Shown: positions 52,106 through 61,606 of the stretch, piece after piece
Position numbering within the stretch: position 1 is the stretch's first letter
Layout of the letters: the number at the start of each line of letters is the position of its first letter
NCBI GenBank assembly: GCA_019634575.1
Contig: JAHCAY010000001.1
Span: forward strand, 496,001-560,000
Direction: 5' to 3'
DNA length: 64,000 nucleotides
Origin: Candidatus Didemnitutus sp.
Lineage (GTDB): Bacteria > Verrucomicrobiota > Verrucomicrobiia > Opitutales > Opitutaceae
The notes under the pieces: generated by a model
What the model was told of the DNA's origin: nothing
The model's database searches: none
What the model saw: the letters and a program-made list of their open reading frames with translations, nothing else
Program-made: the position numbers and the translations under genes

Positions 52106-54277
52106 ATGGCCTCCCCTATCGCCGCACCTCCGCCGGATAAAAAACCGGCCTCGCTCCACGGCAACGAAGACCACGTCGTCGAACGCCGCACGCTGCGCGA
52201 CTACTACATCATTCTCCGCGAACGCCTCTGGATTGCCCTCCCGATCGCCCTCCTCGTCGCCGTCTCCCTCGGCTACTATCAGGCGCAGGAGACCCCGATG
52301 TATTCCGCCGCCGCCACGATGCAGTTCGAGCGCCCGGATCGCGTCGTCACCACCACCGAGGTCATCGACACCAGCGTCCGCTCCGAAATCGACCTCAACA
52401 CCTACCTGCGCATCCTCGACAGCGGCCGCCTCCGCTCGATGGTCGTGCAATCGCTCACACCCGAGCAGGTGCAGAAACTCCAGCGCCCCTACCTGAAGGA
52501 ACTCCCCCCCGGCGCCACGCCGCCCCCTGTCGGCGCGTGCATCGGCAGCGTCAGCGTCCAATCGCTCCGCAACAGCTTCCTCATCTCGGTCAACGTCGCC
52601 AACCGCGACCCCGAAGGCGCCGCCATCGTCGCCAACGCCTACGTCAGCCAGTTCATGCGCTACCTCATCGAGTATTCCGGCGGCAAAAACGAGTTCGCCG
52701 TCGACTACCTCCGCACCCGCGCCGAGGAACTGCGCAAGGAATCCGAAGCCGCCGAAGCCCGCCTCCAGGACTACAAGCGCAAGAACAACCTCGTCTCCCT
52801 CTCCAACAGCGTCGACATCGTCGCCGACCGCCTGAAGTCCATCAACGGCGAGCTCACCCGCGTCCGCCTCGAACGCCTCAACCTCGAGGTGACGATCAAG
52901 CAGATCGAACGCATGAAAGCCGAGGGCGGCAACCTCCTCGAAGTCCAATACATCGCCTCCTACGGCACCATCCAGTCGCTGAAATCCCAGCTCGCCGAAC
53001 TCACCAAGACCCAATCGGTGCTCAGCGAACGTTATCTCGAGCGACACCCGAAGATGATCGACCTCGCCAACTCGATCGACGTCCTCCAGCAACAAATCCA
53101 GAAGAACATCGAGCAGGCCATCGCCGACCTGAACACGCAGTTCACCAAGGTCAAAGACTCCGAGGCATCCTTCGAACGCGAATACAAGCTCGCCGAAAAC
53201 GACCAGCTCCGCCTCGGCGAACTCTCCGTCGAATTCAAATCCCTCGAGAACCAGGCCCAGGTCGCGAAGAACAACTACATCCAGATCCTCGACCGCCTCA
53301 ACCAGACCACCACCTCGAAGAACCTCGAGAACATCCCCGTCAAGCCGCTCGACGCCGCCACTCCCGCCGGCTCTCCCTACACGCCCGACATCCGCAAGAT
53401 CGTCAAAACCTGCGCCGGCCTCGGCTTCGTCGTCTTCGCCGCCGTCGCCGTCGGCCTCAGCTTCCTCGACGACCGCGTGAAGAGCGCCTGGGACATCGAA
53501 GGCTTCATCGGCGTCAACCTCCTCGGCATCATCCCCGAGCTCGCCGACATCCCCGAGGGCGAGAAACACAACCTCGTCACCAGCAACAAGGCCTCCCCGG
53601 GCTCTGAGGCGTTCCTCAGCGTCTACAGCTCGGTGAAGATCCAGTCGAAACTCGACTTCCCCAAGTCGATCCTCGTCACCTCCACCATCCCCGGCGAAGG
53701 CAAGACGATGATCAGCTGCAACCTCGCCGCCTCCTTCGCGCGCCACGGCAAACGCGTGCTCCTCATCGACTGCGACATGCGCCGCCCGATGCTGCACCGC
53801 CACTTCAAGCTCACCAACGAAACCGGCCTCATCGCCTGGTTCGAAGCCGGTGCCAAGATCCCCGACGATCCCGTTGCCGACCCGACCCTCGGCTTCACCA
53901 AGGTCGACGAGAACCTCTTCCTCCTCCGCTCCGGCGGCCGCTCGAAGAGCCCCACCGAGCTGCTCGAGAACCCGATCTTCGGCCAGTTCCTCGAATCCCT
54001 GAAGCACCACTTCGATCTCGTCGTCATCGACTCCCCGCCGATGGGCGCCGTCACCGACTCGTTGCTGATCTCCGCCCACACTGACGAGATCATCTACGTC
54101 TGCCGCTTCAACCGCGCCTACCGGAAACACATTCGCCTCTACATCAAGTCGCTCCGCGACGGCAAAAACGAGCTGCTCGGCGTCGTGCTCAACGGCCTCT
54201 CGCCGCGCCGCATCGAGTATTACTCGAACTACCGCTACTACCGGAGCTACAAGAAATATTACGGCGCCCAGTCCTGA
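52106..54277 (+). CDS. Polysaccharide co-polymerase fused to BY-kinase (Wzc-like)
   Basis: 723 residues. Two membrane helices (IALPIALLVAVSLGYYQAQ near residue 45; TCAGLGFVVFAAVAVGLSFL near 440) flank a Wzz domain with a long coiled coil (about 200-400). The cytoplasmic tyrosine-kinase domain has Walker A IPGEGKT (Gly530-Thr534), Walker A' VLLIDCDMRRP and Walker B LVVIDSPPMGAVTD. The C-terminal tail after residue 702 carries eight tyrosines in 15 residues, the autophosphorylation cluster. It controls chain length and export of the polysaccharide. Glycosyltransferase, polymerase and flippase genes are not in the window. Confidence 0.94.
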   Translation: MASPIAAPPPDKKPASLHGNEDHVVERRTLRDYYIILRERLWIALPIALLVAVSLGYYQAQETPMYSAAATMQFERPDRVVTTTEVIDTSVRSEIDLNTYLRILDSGRLRSMVVQSLTPEQVQKLQRPYLKELPPGATPPPVGACIGSVSVQSLRNSFLISVNVANRDPEGAAIVANAYVSQFMRYLIEYSGGKNEFAVDYLRTRAEELRKESEAAEARLQDYKRKNNLVSLSNSVDIVADRLKSINGELTRVRLERLNLEVTIKQIERMKAEGGNLLEVQYIASYGTIQSLKSQLAELTKTQSVLSERYLERHPKMIDLANSIDVLQQQIQKNIEQAIADLNTQFTKVKDSEASFEREYKLAENDQLRLGELSVEFKSLENQAQVAKNNYIQILDRLNQTTTSKNLENIPVKPLDAATPAGSPYTPDIRKIVKTCAGLGFVVFAAVAVGLSFLDDRVKSAWDIEGFIGVNLLGIIPELADIPEGEKHNLVTSNKASPGSEAFLSVYSSVKIQSKLDFPKSILVTSTIPGEGKTMISCNLAASFARHGKRVLLIDCDMRRPMLHRHFKLTNETGLIAWFEAGAKIPDDPVADPTLGFTKVDENLFLLRSGGRSKSPTELLENPIFGQFLESLKHHFDLVVIDSPPMGAVTDSLLISAHTDEIIYVCRFNRAYRKHIRLYIKSLRDGKNELLGVVLNGLSPRRIEYYSNYRYYRSYKKYYGAQS

Positions 54278-54307
54278 GCGCTCGCGCCATTCCTTTCTTT
54301 GCCACCG

Positions 54308-54333
54308 AGCCGCGTCGCGAGACGCGGCTTTTT
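54308..54333 (+). terminator. Rho-independent terminator after the polysaccharide operon
   Basis: AGCCGCGTC / GACGCGGCT perfect stem with GCGA tetraloop followed by TTTT, 30 bases after the BY-kinase stop. It closes the four-gene operon and separates it from lpxI. Confidence 0.9.
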
Positions 54334-54396
54334 CTTGGCCGTCACTCGCCCAACTTCCCGCTTCAAACCGCGCCGCCGCTCGCTCACGCTCCTGCT

Positions 54397-55236
54397 GTGC
54401 TCTCCGCCTTCCTGCCGCCGAACTTCGACCCGCGCCGCCCCGTCGCCCTCATTGCCGGCCGCGGCCATTACCCGCTGTTCACGGCCAACGCCATTCGCGC
54501 CGCCGGCGTCCCGCTGCGCCTCATCGCCATCGAGGAGGAGACGATGCCCGAGCTGTTCGACAGCGTTCCCGCCGCCGAACGCATCGAGGTCAACGCCGGC
54601 CAGCTCGGCAAAATGCTCGGTGCACTGAAGGACTTCGGCGCCGGCTACGCGCTCATGGCCGGCCAGGTCAAACCCAAGAAACTCTTCCACGGCCTCACAC
54701 CCGATCTGAAAGCCGCGCAAATCCTCTTCTCACTGAAACGCCGCAACGCCGAGACCATCTTCGGCGCCATCGCGGCCGAGATCGAGAAACTCGGGATCAC
54801 GCTCCTCGACGCCCGCGCCTTCATCGACGACCACATGGCCCACGCCGGCCCGATGGCCGGCAAGAAACTCCCCGTCGACCGCGAATATCTCGACCACGGC
54901 ATCCACATCGCCCGCGAAATCGCCCGCCTCGACATCGGCCAAGGCTGCGTCGTGCGCAAAGGCACTGTGCTCGCCGTCGAGGCCTTCGAAGGCACCGACG
55001 AGATGCTCCGCCGCGCCGGCGCGTTCAAGACCGACGAAACGCTCTTCGTCAAAGTCGTGAAGGAGAAACAGGACTTTCGCTTCGACGTGCCCGTCTTCGG
55101 CCTCCGCACGCTGGAAACCATGCGCGAAGCCGGCCTCGCCGCCGCCGCGCTCGAAGCCGGCAAGGTCATCGTCCTCGACAAAGCCGCCGTGCTCGCGCAG
55201 GCGAAAACCTGGGGCATCTCGCTCTACGGATTCTGA
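54397..55236 (+). CDS. lpxI: UDP-2,3-diacylglucosamine pyrophosphatase LpxI
   Basis: 279 residues from a GTG start. The family (DUF1009) hydrolyses UDP-2,3-diacylglucosamine to lipid X in lipid A synthesis, replacing LpxH. Motifs: VALIAGRGHYPLFTANAIRA, YALMAGQVKPKKLFHG, and the catalytic region VVRKGTVLAVEAFEGTDEML with the conserved Asp in EGTDE. Its presence shows the organism makes lipid A. No other lpx gene is adjacent. Confidence 0.93.
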   Translation: MLSAFLPPNFDPRRPVALIAGRGHYPLFTANAIRAAGVPLRLIAIEEETMPELFDSVPAAERIEVNAGQLGKMLGALKDFGAGYALMAGQVKPKKLFHGLTPDLKAAQILFSLKRRNAETIFGAIAAEIEKLGITLLDARAFIDDHMAHAGPMAGKKLPVDREYLDHGIHIAREIARLDIGQGCVVRKGTVLAVEAFEGTDEMLRRAGAFKTDETLFVKVVKEKQDFRFDVPVFGLRTLETMREAGLAAAALEAGKVIVLDKAAVLAQAKTWGISLYGF

Positions 55237-55306
55237 GCGGCCCCCGCGAGCGGCGACACGTTCGCCGCTCTTGCACTTTGTCGCCGCCCGCGCACATTCC
55301 GCCCTC

Positions 55307-55774
55307 ATGAGTGACGTCGTCGAAGTCGGAATCAAAGGCCTCATGCCCACGGCCAACGGCTGCGCCGTGTTCCTCGGCAACGACGACAAGACCTTCGTCA
55401 TCTACGTCGATCCCAGCGTCGGCAGCGCGATTTCGATGACGATCAACAACGTCAAGAAGGAGCGCCCGCTCACCCACGACCTCATCGGGCATCTGTTCCT
55501 CGGCTTCGGCATCAGCCTCGAGCGCGTGGTCATCAACGACGTCAACGAAGGCACCTATTTCGCCCGCATCATCCTCACGATGCAAAACGAGCTCGGTCGC
55601 AAGATCCTCGAGCTCGACTCGCGCCCCAGCGACTCGATCGTCCTCGCGCTCCAGCAGAAGCGCCCGATATTCGTCTCGCACCGCGTGTTCGACGCCGTCG
55701 AGGACATGACCGAGATCCTCGAGCGCGTGCTCAAGCAGCAGAAGGAAGAACAGACCGGCGAGGAGGAGCAGTAG
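55307..55774 (+). CDS. DUF151 bifunctional nuclease family protein
   Basis: 155 residues. The DUF151/BFN domain is clear: FLGNDDKTFVIYVDPSVGSA, RPLTHDLIGHLFLGFGIS, then VVINDVNEGTYFARI and LELDSRPSDSIVLALQQKRP. Plant and some bacterial members have RNase and DNase activity; the cellular role in bacteria is not established. The acidic C-terminus (KQQKEEQTGEEEQ) ends 4 bases before dus, so the two genes are cotranscribed. Confidence 0.9.
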   Translation: MSDVVEVGIKGLMPTANGCAVFLGNDDKTFVIYVDPSVGSAISMTINNVKKERPLTHDLIGHLFLGFGISLERVVINDVNEGTYFARIILTMQNELGRKILELDSRPSDSIVLALQQKRPIFVSHRVFDAVEDMTEILERVLKQQKEEQTGEEEQ

Positions 55775-55778
55775 GCGC

Positions 55779-56897
55779 ATGACCGCTCAGGGGCCCACCG
55801 CCGCGACCGGCCCCGCCGTCGCGCTGCCGCAAACGTTGCCGCCGCCGATCGCGCCCGGCCAGCCGCTCACCGCGCTCGCGCCGATGCAGGACGTCACCGA
55901 CCTGCCCTTCATGCGCGTCATGGCGCACTACGGCGCGCCGGACTATTTCTTCACCGAATTCTTCCGCGTCCACGCCCAGTCGCGTCCGGAGAAACACATC
56001 GTCCGCTCCATCGTCGAGAACAAGACCGGACGCCCGGTCTTTGCCCAACTCATCGGCGAGGAAATCAGCCACATGGTCCGCACCGTGCGCGAGCTCCTCA
56101 AGCTCCCCGTCGCCGGCATCGACCTCAACATGGGCTGCCCCGCCCCGAAGATCTACAAGAAGAACGTCGGCGGCGGCCTGCTCCGCGATCCGGCGAAAAT
56201 CGACGAGCTCCTCGGCGCTCTCCGCGCCAGCGTCCCCGGCCTCTTCACCGTGAAGATGCGCATCGGTTTCGATTCGACCGACAATTACCGCCGCATCCTC
56301 GACCTCATCGCCAAGCACCGCGTCGATCTCCTCAGCGTCCACGGCCGCACCGTGAAGGAAGGCTACCGCAGCGACGTGCATTACGACTTCATCGCCGAAG
56401 CCGCGCGCACCGTGCCCTGCCCCGTCCTCGCCAACGGCAACGTCACGTCCGCCGCCCGCGCCGCCACCGTCATCGCCGAGACACACGCCGCCGGCCTCAT
56501 GATCGGCCGCCACGCCATTCGCAATCCGTGGATTTTCCGCCAATGCCGCGAACGCTTCGCCGCCACGCCAGTCTACGCGCCAGCGCTCCGCGACGTCCGC
56601 GGCTACATCGATCACCTCTACCGCGAGACGCGCCAAGCCGACATTCCTGAAGCCGCCCACGTCGCGAAGATGAAGAAATATCTGAACTTCGTCGGTCAAT
56701 CCGTGGACGCGCAAGGTGCGTTCCTGCACGACATGCGCCGCGCCATGACCGAAGCCGAGCTCTTCGCCGTCTGCGACCGCCACCTGCTCTCCGAGCCAGA
56801 TCGGCCGTTCGCCGACGAGCCCTACGCTGGCGTCATCGCCCGGCCGAACTGCGAGACGCCGCACGCAAGCTGTTCGCTCGACACAATCACTGCCTGA
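55779..56897 (+). CDS. dus: tRNA-dihydrouridine synthase
   Basis: 372 residues, flavin-dependent TIM barrel that reduces uridine in tRNA D-loops. The barrel start LTALAPMQDVTDLPFMRV, the catalytic cysteine in IDLNMGCPAPKIYKKNVGGG, the KMRIGFDSTDNY strand and the phosphate site VLANGNVTSAARAA...GLMIGRHAIRNPWIF are present. The C-terminal helical domain binds tRNA. Which of the DusA/B/C classes it is cannot be decided by eye. A Pro-rich leader of about 25 residues precedes the barrel, so a later start is possible. Confidence 0.94.
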   Translation: MTAQGPTAATGPAVALPQTLPPPIAPGQPLTALAPMQDVTDLPFMRVMAHYGAPDYFFTEFFRVHAQSRPEKHIVRSIVENKTGRPVFAQLIGEEISHMVRTVRELLKLPVAGIDLNMGCPAPKIYKKNVGGGLLRDPAKIDELLGALRASVPGLFTVKMRIGFDSTDNYRRILDLIAKHRVDLLSVHGRTVKEGYRSDVHYDFIAEAARTVPCPVLANGNVTSAARAATVIAETHAAGLMIGRHAIRNPWIFRQCRERFAATPVYAPALRDVRGYIDHLYRETRQADIPEAAHVAKMKKYLNFVGQSVDAQGAFLHDMRRAMTEAELFAVCDRHLLSEPDRPFADEPYAGVIARPNCETPHASCSLDTITA

Positions 56898-56906
56898 GCG
56901 GCGCGC

Positions 56907-57362
56907 TCAATCACTCCAAGCCTGCAACTCCACCAAGTTGCCCTCCGGGTCGCGCATATAGACCCAGGTGACTTTTCGCCCGTTCGCTGCCGTCGTGACC
57001 GCTTCGCCGTATTGCGAGCCGCCCGCAGCAAGCACCGAGCGAATTGCCCCGCTCACCTCCGGCACCACGAACGCGATGTGCCCGAAGCCCACCCGGTTTG
57101 GCGTCGCCGGCGCCGCGTTCGAAGCGTTCTGTTCGTAGGAGAAAATTTCCAGCGTCGGCCCGCTCTCGCCGTGCCCCGGCAGGCGCAGATGCATTCCGCG
57201 CAGGTGCGCACCGGGCAGTTTCGTTCCGCGCTCGAGCAGCTCGCCGTGCAGATCGCGTTCCGTCCCGGTGGCAACACAGCCGAACACGTCCGAATAAAAC
57301 TTAACCAACCGCCGCCAATCGGCCGCGACCAGATTCACATGGCCGAAACGCACGCCGTCCAT
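56907..57362 (-). CDS. VOC family (glyoxalase/dioxygenase fold) protein
   Basis: 151 residues with the two beta-alpha-beta-beta-beta modules of the vicinal oxygen chelate fold. Metal-ligand candidates are His in VRFGHVNLVAADWRRLVKF, Glu in PTLEIFSYEQN, His in GFGHIAFVVPEVSGA and Glu in YMRDPEGNLVELQAW, so the site looks complete. Substrate unknown. The ATG at 57362 is 2 bases after the sufT stop, so it is cotranscribed with sufT. Confidence 0.87.
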   Translation of the reverse strand: MDGVRFGHVNLVAADWRRLVKFYSDVFGCVATGTERDLHGELLERGTKLPGAHLRGMHLRLPGHGESGPTLEIFSYEQNASNAAPATPNRVGFGHIAFVVPEVSGAIRSVLAAGGSQYGEAVTTAANGRKVTWVYMRDPEGNLVELQAWSD

Positions 57363-57364
57363 GC

Positions 57365-57901
57365 TCACTCCAGCCCGAGCGTCTTGCGGCCCACGTCCGA
57401 GATCATATGCGGCGTCCATTGCGGGTCCCACACGATGTGCACCTCGGCTTTTTCGACGGTCGGCAGCGCGGCGATTTTCGCGCGCGCATCCTCGGCGATT
57501 ACCGGCCCCATGCCGCAGCCCGGCGCAGTGAGCGTCATTTTCACCTGCACGGTGTGCCCGCCTGCCGCCGCTTTCTCGACAGCAAGGTCGTAGACGAGAC
57601 CGAGATCGACGATGTTCACTGGAATCTCAGGATCGAAGCAGGTTTTCAGCGTGTCCCACACGAGCTGCTCGCTGAACTCGCCGACCGGGGCGGCATGCGT
57701 CTCCGCGGTCGCCTGGAAACCGCCGATGGCGTCCGCGTTCTCCCGCGCGATGCGAAAAAGCCCCTGCTCCGTGCGCACCGTGACATTGCCGCCGAGCGTC
57801 TGGGTGATGAAGACATTCAGCCCGGCGGGCAGCGTGACCTTGTCGCCCGCGGGGATGACCGTGGCGGGCGTATCGCGGAGGAGCGTGTGCACTTCGTTCA
57901 T
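57365..57901 (-). CDS. sufT: SufT-like Fe-S cluster assembly factor
   Basis: 178 residues. The N-terminal part IPAGDKVTLPAGLNVFITQT followed by LGGNVTVRTEQGLFRI is typical of SufT. The C-terminal DUF59/MIP18 domain reads DPEIPVNIVDLGLVYDLAVE, and MTLTAPGCGMGPVIAEDARA carries the reactive cysteine. SufT helps maturation of Fe-S proteins. It is not near a suf operon in this window. The ATG at 57901 gives the family length. Confidence 0.88.
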   Translation of the reverse strand: MNEVHTLLRDTPATVIPAGDKVTLPAGLNVFITQTLGGNVTVRTEQGLFRIARENADAIGGFQATAETHAAPVGEFSEQLVWDTLKTCFDPEIPVNIVDLGLVYDLAVEKAAAGGHTVQVKMTLTAPGCGMGPVIAEDARAKIAALPTVEKAEVHIVWDPQWTPHMISDVGRKTLGLE

Positions 57902-57945
57902 GCGCCCGCCACGATGCACGCGGACGGGCGTGACGCAATCGCGCG

Positions 57946-59787
57946 TTACTGGAGTCGCAGATTGAGCGGCAGGCGCGCGTAGATGCCCTGCGGATCGTTG
58001 AACCGGGAGAGCGATTCCAGCTCGGTCGTGATTTGCTGCACGAGCAATCCGGCCGGCCCCTTCACCGCCTGTTCATGGCGGCGGTTGTCCAGCGCCTCGG
58101 ACAAAGCCTCGGCGAACGGCTTCTTGCGCGGCAATTCGACGACGCGGAACTTCTCGCCGAGATTCGCCTTCTGCGCGGCGTATTTCACGGCGTCCTGCAA
58201 TCCGCCGATCTCGTCGACGAGGCCGAGCTTCTTGCCTTCGGCGCCGGACCATACGCGACCCTGCGCGATCTCGCGCACGACCGCGATGTCGAGCTTGCGC
58301 GACTCCGCCACCTTGCGGGTGAACTCGTCGTAGATCCAATCCACCATGTGCTGGAACATCGCCAGTTCCTCCGGCGTCTTCGGACGCGTGACGGTGAGCG
58401 CGTCGGCAAATTTGCCGGTCTTCACCATGTCGAAGGTCAGGCCGAGCTTGTCGGTCGCGAGTCCTTGGAAATTCAGGAACATGCCGAACACGCCGATCGA
58501 TCCCGTGATCGTCGTCGGCTCCGCGAAAATGCGGTCGCCATAAGTCGAAATCCAATAGCCGCCGGAAGCCGCCAGCCCGCCCATCGAGACCACGATCGGC
58601 TTCTTCTCGCGCACGAGGCGCACCTCGCGCTGGATCGTCTCCGAAGCCGACGCGCTGCCGCCCGGGCTGTTCACGCGGAGGACGACCGCCTTGATCGAAT
58701 CGTCGAGGCGCAACTCACGCAGCTGGCGCGCGACCTTGTCGCCGTAGATCACGCCTTGCTCGCGGCCGTCGCCATCGGCGATTTCGCCTTCGGCGTAGAC
58801 GATCGCGATTTTGCCTTTCGCACTCGGATCGATTTTGACCTCTGTCGCGCGCCGTGCGACGACGCCGTCGCCGGGGACGAGTTTCGCGTATTCCTTCAGG
58901 CCGATCTGCTTGAACGTTTCCTTGCCCCCCTTGCGGCCCGTATCGGCCTTCAGCTCCTCGAGCACGACATCCCAATAGGCTTCGCGGTCCACCAGCTTCG
59001 CCTCGATCGCCGCCTTGGGACGGAGAATGCCTTCGGTATCGACGACCTTCTGTAGCGAGCCAGCGGCGAGACCGCGACTTTGCTCGATGCTCGTGACCAA
59101 CTCGCCCCAAACATCGTCGAGCAGCTTCTGAATCTGCGCGCGGTTCTCCGGGCTCATGTCTTTGCGCGTGTAGGGCTCCACCGCGGACTTGTATTTGCCC
59201 ACGCGCGTGACCTGCACACCGATGCCGAATTTCTCGAACGCTCCGGCGAAGAACATCGGCTGCGACGCGAGGCCGGGCAGCAGAATGCCGCCGTAAGGAT
59301 CAAGGGTCACCTGGCTCGCCGCCGAGGCGAGATAGAACTCACGCGTGGTCGCGAACGACAGATAGGCCTTCACCGGCTTGCCCGACGCCCGGAACTTCTC
59401 GAGCGCGCCCCGCACCTCGCGCAAGCTCGCGAGACTGGTGCCGTAGCCCACCGGCGACAGCTGCCCGCGCAGGAGCACGCCGCGGATGTCGCTGTCCTTC
59501 GCCGCTGCCTCGAGCGCCCGCGTGACTTGGCGTAATTGCAGCGTCGTGTTGCTGCGGCCGCCGAAGACCTCCGCGAATTTCTCAAAACCCTCCATCTGCT
59601 CGGGCGCGTCCTGGATGTTCGCATTCAGGTCGACGACCAGATAGGAACCGGGCGCCACCGTGACCTTTTTATCGCCCCCGAGGGCGGCGAGCATGCCCAC
59701 GAAAATGAAAAACACGACGACGCTGCCGAAGCAGAACACCAGCAAGGCGGACAGCGTCGCGAAAAACGACGTGAAGAAATTCTTCAT
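57946..59787 (-). CDS. sppA: Signal peptide peptidase SppA, 67 kDa type
   Basis: 613 residues, membrane-anchored serine protease that degrades cleaved signal peptides. An N-terminal transmembrane helix (LVFCFGSVVVFFIFVGML) precedes two tandem crotonase-like domains. The catalytic Lys lies in the first half (KPVKAYLSFATTREFYLASA) and the nucleophile Ser near residue 405 (VVSMGGLAASGGYWIS). The length matches the long E. coli type (618) rather than the short Bacillus type. Divergent from the 495-residue gene at 59958. Confidence 0.95.
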   Translation of the reverse strand: MKNFFTSFFATLSALLVFCFGSVVVFFIFVGMLAALGGDKKVTVAPGSYLVVDLNANIQDAPEQMEGFEKFAEVFGGRSNTTLQLRQVTRALEAAAKDSDIRGVLLRGQLSPVGYGTSLASLREVRGALEKFRASGKPVKAYLSFATTREFYLASAASQVTLDPYGGILLPGLASQPMFFAGAFEKFGIGVQVTRVGKYKSAVEPYTRKDMSPENRAQIQKLLDDVWGELVTSIEQSRGLAAGSLQKVVDTEGILRPKAAIEAKLVDREAYWDVVLEELKADTGRKGGKETFKQIGLKEYAKLVPGDGVVARRATEVKIDPSAKGKIAIVYAEGEIADGDGREQGVIYGDKVARQLRELRLDDSIKAVVLRVNSPGGSASASETIQREVRLVREKKPIVVSMGGLAASGGYWISTYGDRIFAEPTTITGSIGVFGMFLNFQGLATDKLGLTFDMVKTGKFADALTVTRPKTPEELAMFQHMVDWIYDEFTRKVAESRKLDIAVVREIAQGRVWSGAEGKKLGLVDEIGGLQDAVKYAAQKANLGEKFRVVELPRKKPFAEALSEALDNRRHEQAVKGPAGLLVQQITTELESLSRFNDPQGIYARLPLNLRLQ

Positions 59788-59957
59788 GGCGCCGAAGCTA
59801 GCCCGCGTCGCCAGCCCCGCCAGCGAAAAGCGTTCTCAGGCAACCAACTGGGACGAACGGCCTCCGTGCTCCACGGGCGGCGTCGTGCGCGCGGCATGCT
59901 CCACGAACTTTCCCTTGTGCCGATGGAGCCGTGTCATACCTTGGCCCACCCGCCTCC

Positions 59958-61445
59958 ATGAGCAGCGAGAAGAAAGAACTCCTCACCACGAACCGCAAGG
60001 CGCTGACGATCAATCTCGACGGCACGCGCTACGGCACCATCGCCGAAATCGGCGCCGGTCAGGAGGTCGCCCGCGTGTTCTTCCAAGCCGGCAGCGCCTC
60101 CGGCTCCATCGCGAAAACCATGTCGGCCTACGACATGACGTTCAGCGACGCCATCTACGGCAAAGCCCCGCGCTATGTCTCGCGCGAGCGCCTGCAGACG
60201 ATGCTGCACCACGAATACGCGCTGCTGAAGGAACGTCTCTCCGACAAACGCGGTGACCGCACGCGCTTCTTCGTCTTCGCTAACACCGTCGCCGCCAAGT
60301 CCGCCAAGGTCGCCGACGGCCACGGCTGGCTCGGCATCCGCTTCCAACACGAGCCCCTCGCCGAACCGAGCGAGATCATGATCCACGTCCGCATGTGGGA
60401 CAAAAAGAACGTCCTCCAACAGGAAGCGCTCGGCATCGTCGGCACCAACCTCATCTACGCCGCCTTCTACTACCTCGACGACCCCGAACTGCTCATCACC
60501 TCGCTCGCCGACAACCTCGGCACCGATCGCATCGAGGTCGACATGGTGAAGCTCATCGGCCCGGCCTTCCGCCACGTCGACAACCGCCTCCTCGCCCTCT
60601 ACCTCGTAAAGCACGGTCTGACCAACGCCGTGCTCTTCTCGCCCGGCGGCGAGATGCTCCAGCCGTCCGAAGCCTTCTACAACCGCCCGATTCTCGTCGA
60701 ACGCGGCAGCTTCCGCCCCGTCACGCACGTCAACGTCGACATGCTCAACTGCGCCACCGCGCAGTTCCTCCAGGAACCCACCGTCAAGGGCAAGGACATC
60801 GTCGTCCTCATGGAAATCACCATGAACAACCTGCTCGCCGGCGGCGAACTCGACATCGCGGACTTTCTCTCGCGCGTCGACATGCTCGGCCACATCGGGT
60901 TCACGGTGCTCATCTCGAACTACTCCGAGTTCTACCGCCTCTCGACCTACTTCCGCCGCTACACGAAGGAGATGATCGGCATCGCCCTCGGCATCAACAC
61001 GCTCCTCGAGATCTTCAACGAGAAATACTACGAACACCTCGAAGGCGGCATCCTCGAATCGATGGGCCGCATGTTCCGCCACTCGGTGAAACTCTACGTC
61101 TACCCGATGCGCGCCGCCACCTCGGAGAAACTCATCACCGCCGGCACCGAGCATCAGGCCGGCGACGCCACCTCGCCCACCGAACTCATCACGGCCAAGA
61201 ACGTCCATGTCGCGCGCCACCTGCGCTACCTCTACCGCCATCTGCTCGAAAACAACGCCATCGACTCGATCACCGGCTTCAACGACGACTACCTCGCGAT
61301 TTTCTCGAACGAAGTGCTGCGCATGATCAAGACCGGCGATCCGACCTGGGAGCGCCTCGTCCCCTCCAAAGTCGCCGCCCTCATCAAGGCGCGCAAACTC
61401 CTCGGCTACGTCGACGCCAAACCTGCTCCCGTCGCCGCGAAGTAG
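59958..61445 (+). CDS. Conserved protein of unknown function
   Basis: 495 residues, cytoplasmic (no signal peptide, no membrane segment). Striking segments: INLDGTRYGTIAEIGAGQEV, then KTMSAYDMTFSDAIYGKAPR with YVSRERLQTMLHHEYALLKE, later GWLGIRFQHEPLAEPSEIMI with HVRMWDKKNVLQQEALGIVG, and VVLMEITMNNLLAGGELDIA. I recall this as a widely distributed single-copy protein family, often mislabelled (for example as a TonB-dependent receptor), without proven function. It is not a receptor: there is no signal peptide or barrel. The N-terminal GAGQEVARVFF resembles a nucleotide or cofactor loop. It stands alone, divergent from sppA. Confidence 0.85.
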   Translation: MSSEKKELLTTNRKALTINLDGTRYGTIAEIGAGQEVARVFFQAGSASGSIAKTMSAYDMTFSDAIYGKAPRYVSRERLQTMLHHEYALLKERLSDKRGDRTRFFVFANTVAAKSAKVADGHGWLGIRFQHEPLAEPSEIMIHVRMWDKKNVLQQEALGIVGTNLIYAAFYYLDDPELLITSLADNLGTDRIEVDMVKLIGPAFRHVDNRLLALYLVKHGLTNAVLFSPGGEMLQPSEAFYNRPILVERGSFRPVTHVNVDMLNCATAQFLQEPTVKGKDIVVLMEITMNNLLAGGELDIADFLSRVDMLGHIGFTVLISNYSEFYRLSTYFRRYTKEMIGIALGINTLLEIFNEKYYEHLEGGILESMGRMFRHSVKLYVYPMRAATSEKLITAGTEHQAGDATSPTELITAKNVHVARHLRYLYRHLLENNAIDSITGFNDDYLAIFSNEVLRMIKTGDPTWERLVPSKVAALIKARKLLGYVDAKPAPVAAK

Positions 61446-61606
61446 CAGCGAATCCAGCCGGGGCAAAGCCGCACCGAACCTGTAGCGCGGTCCATGACCG
61501 CCGAAACTGGACCGTCGAATCGGCCGGCACCTCGCTCGATCCACCACGCGACCTGATTGTCATCGCGAGGCCCGCACCGCGAGCCGCGGCGATCCATCCG
61601 AAGTCC

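Noticed and set aside
56894..56909. Bidirectional terminator in TGAGCG-GCG-CGCTCA between dus and the VOC gene
   Set aside because: Short stem, no T tract on either strand.
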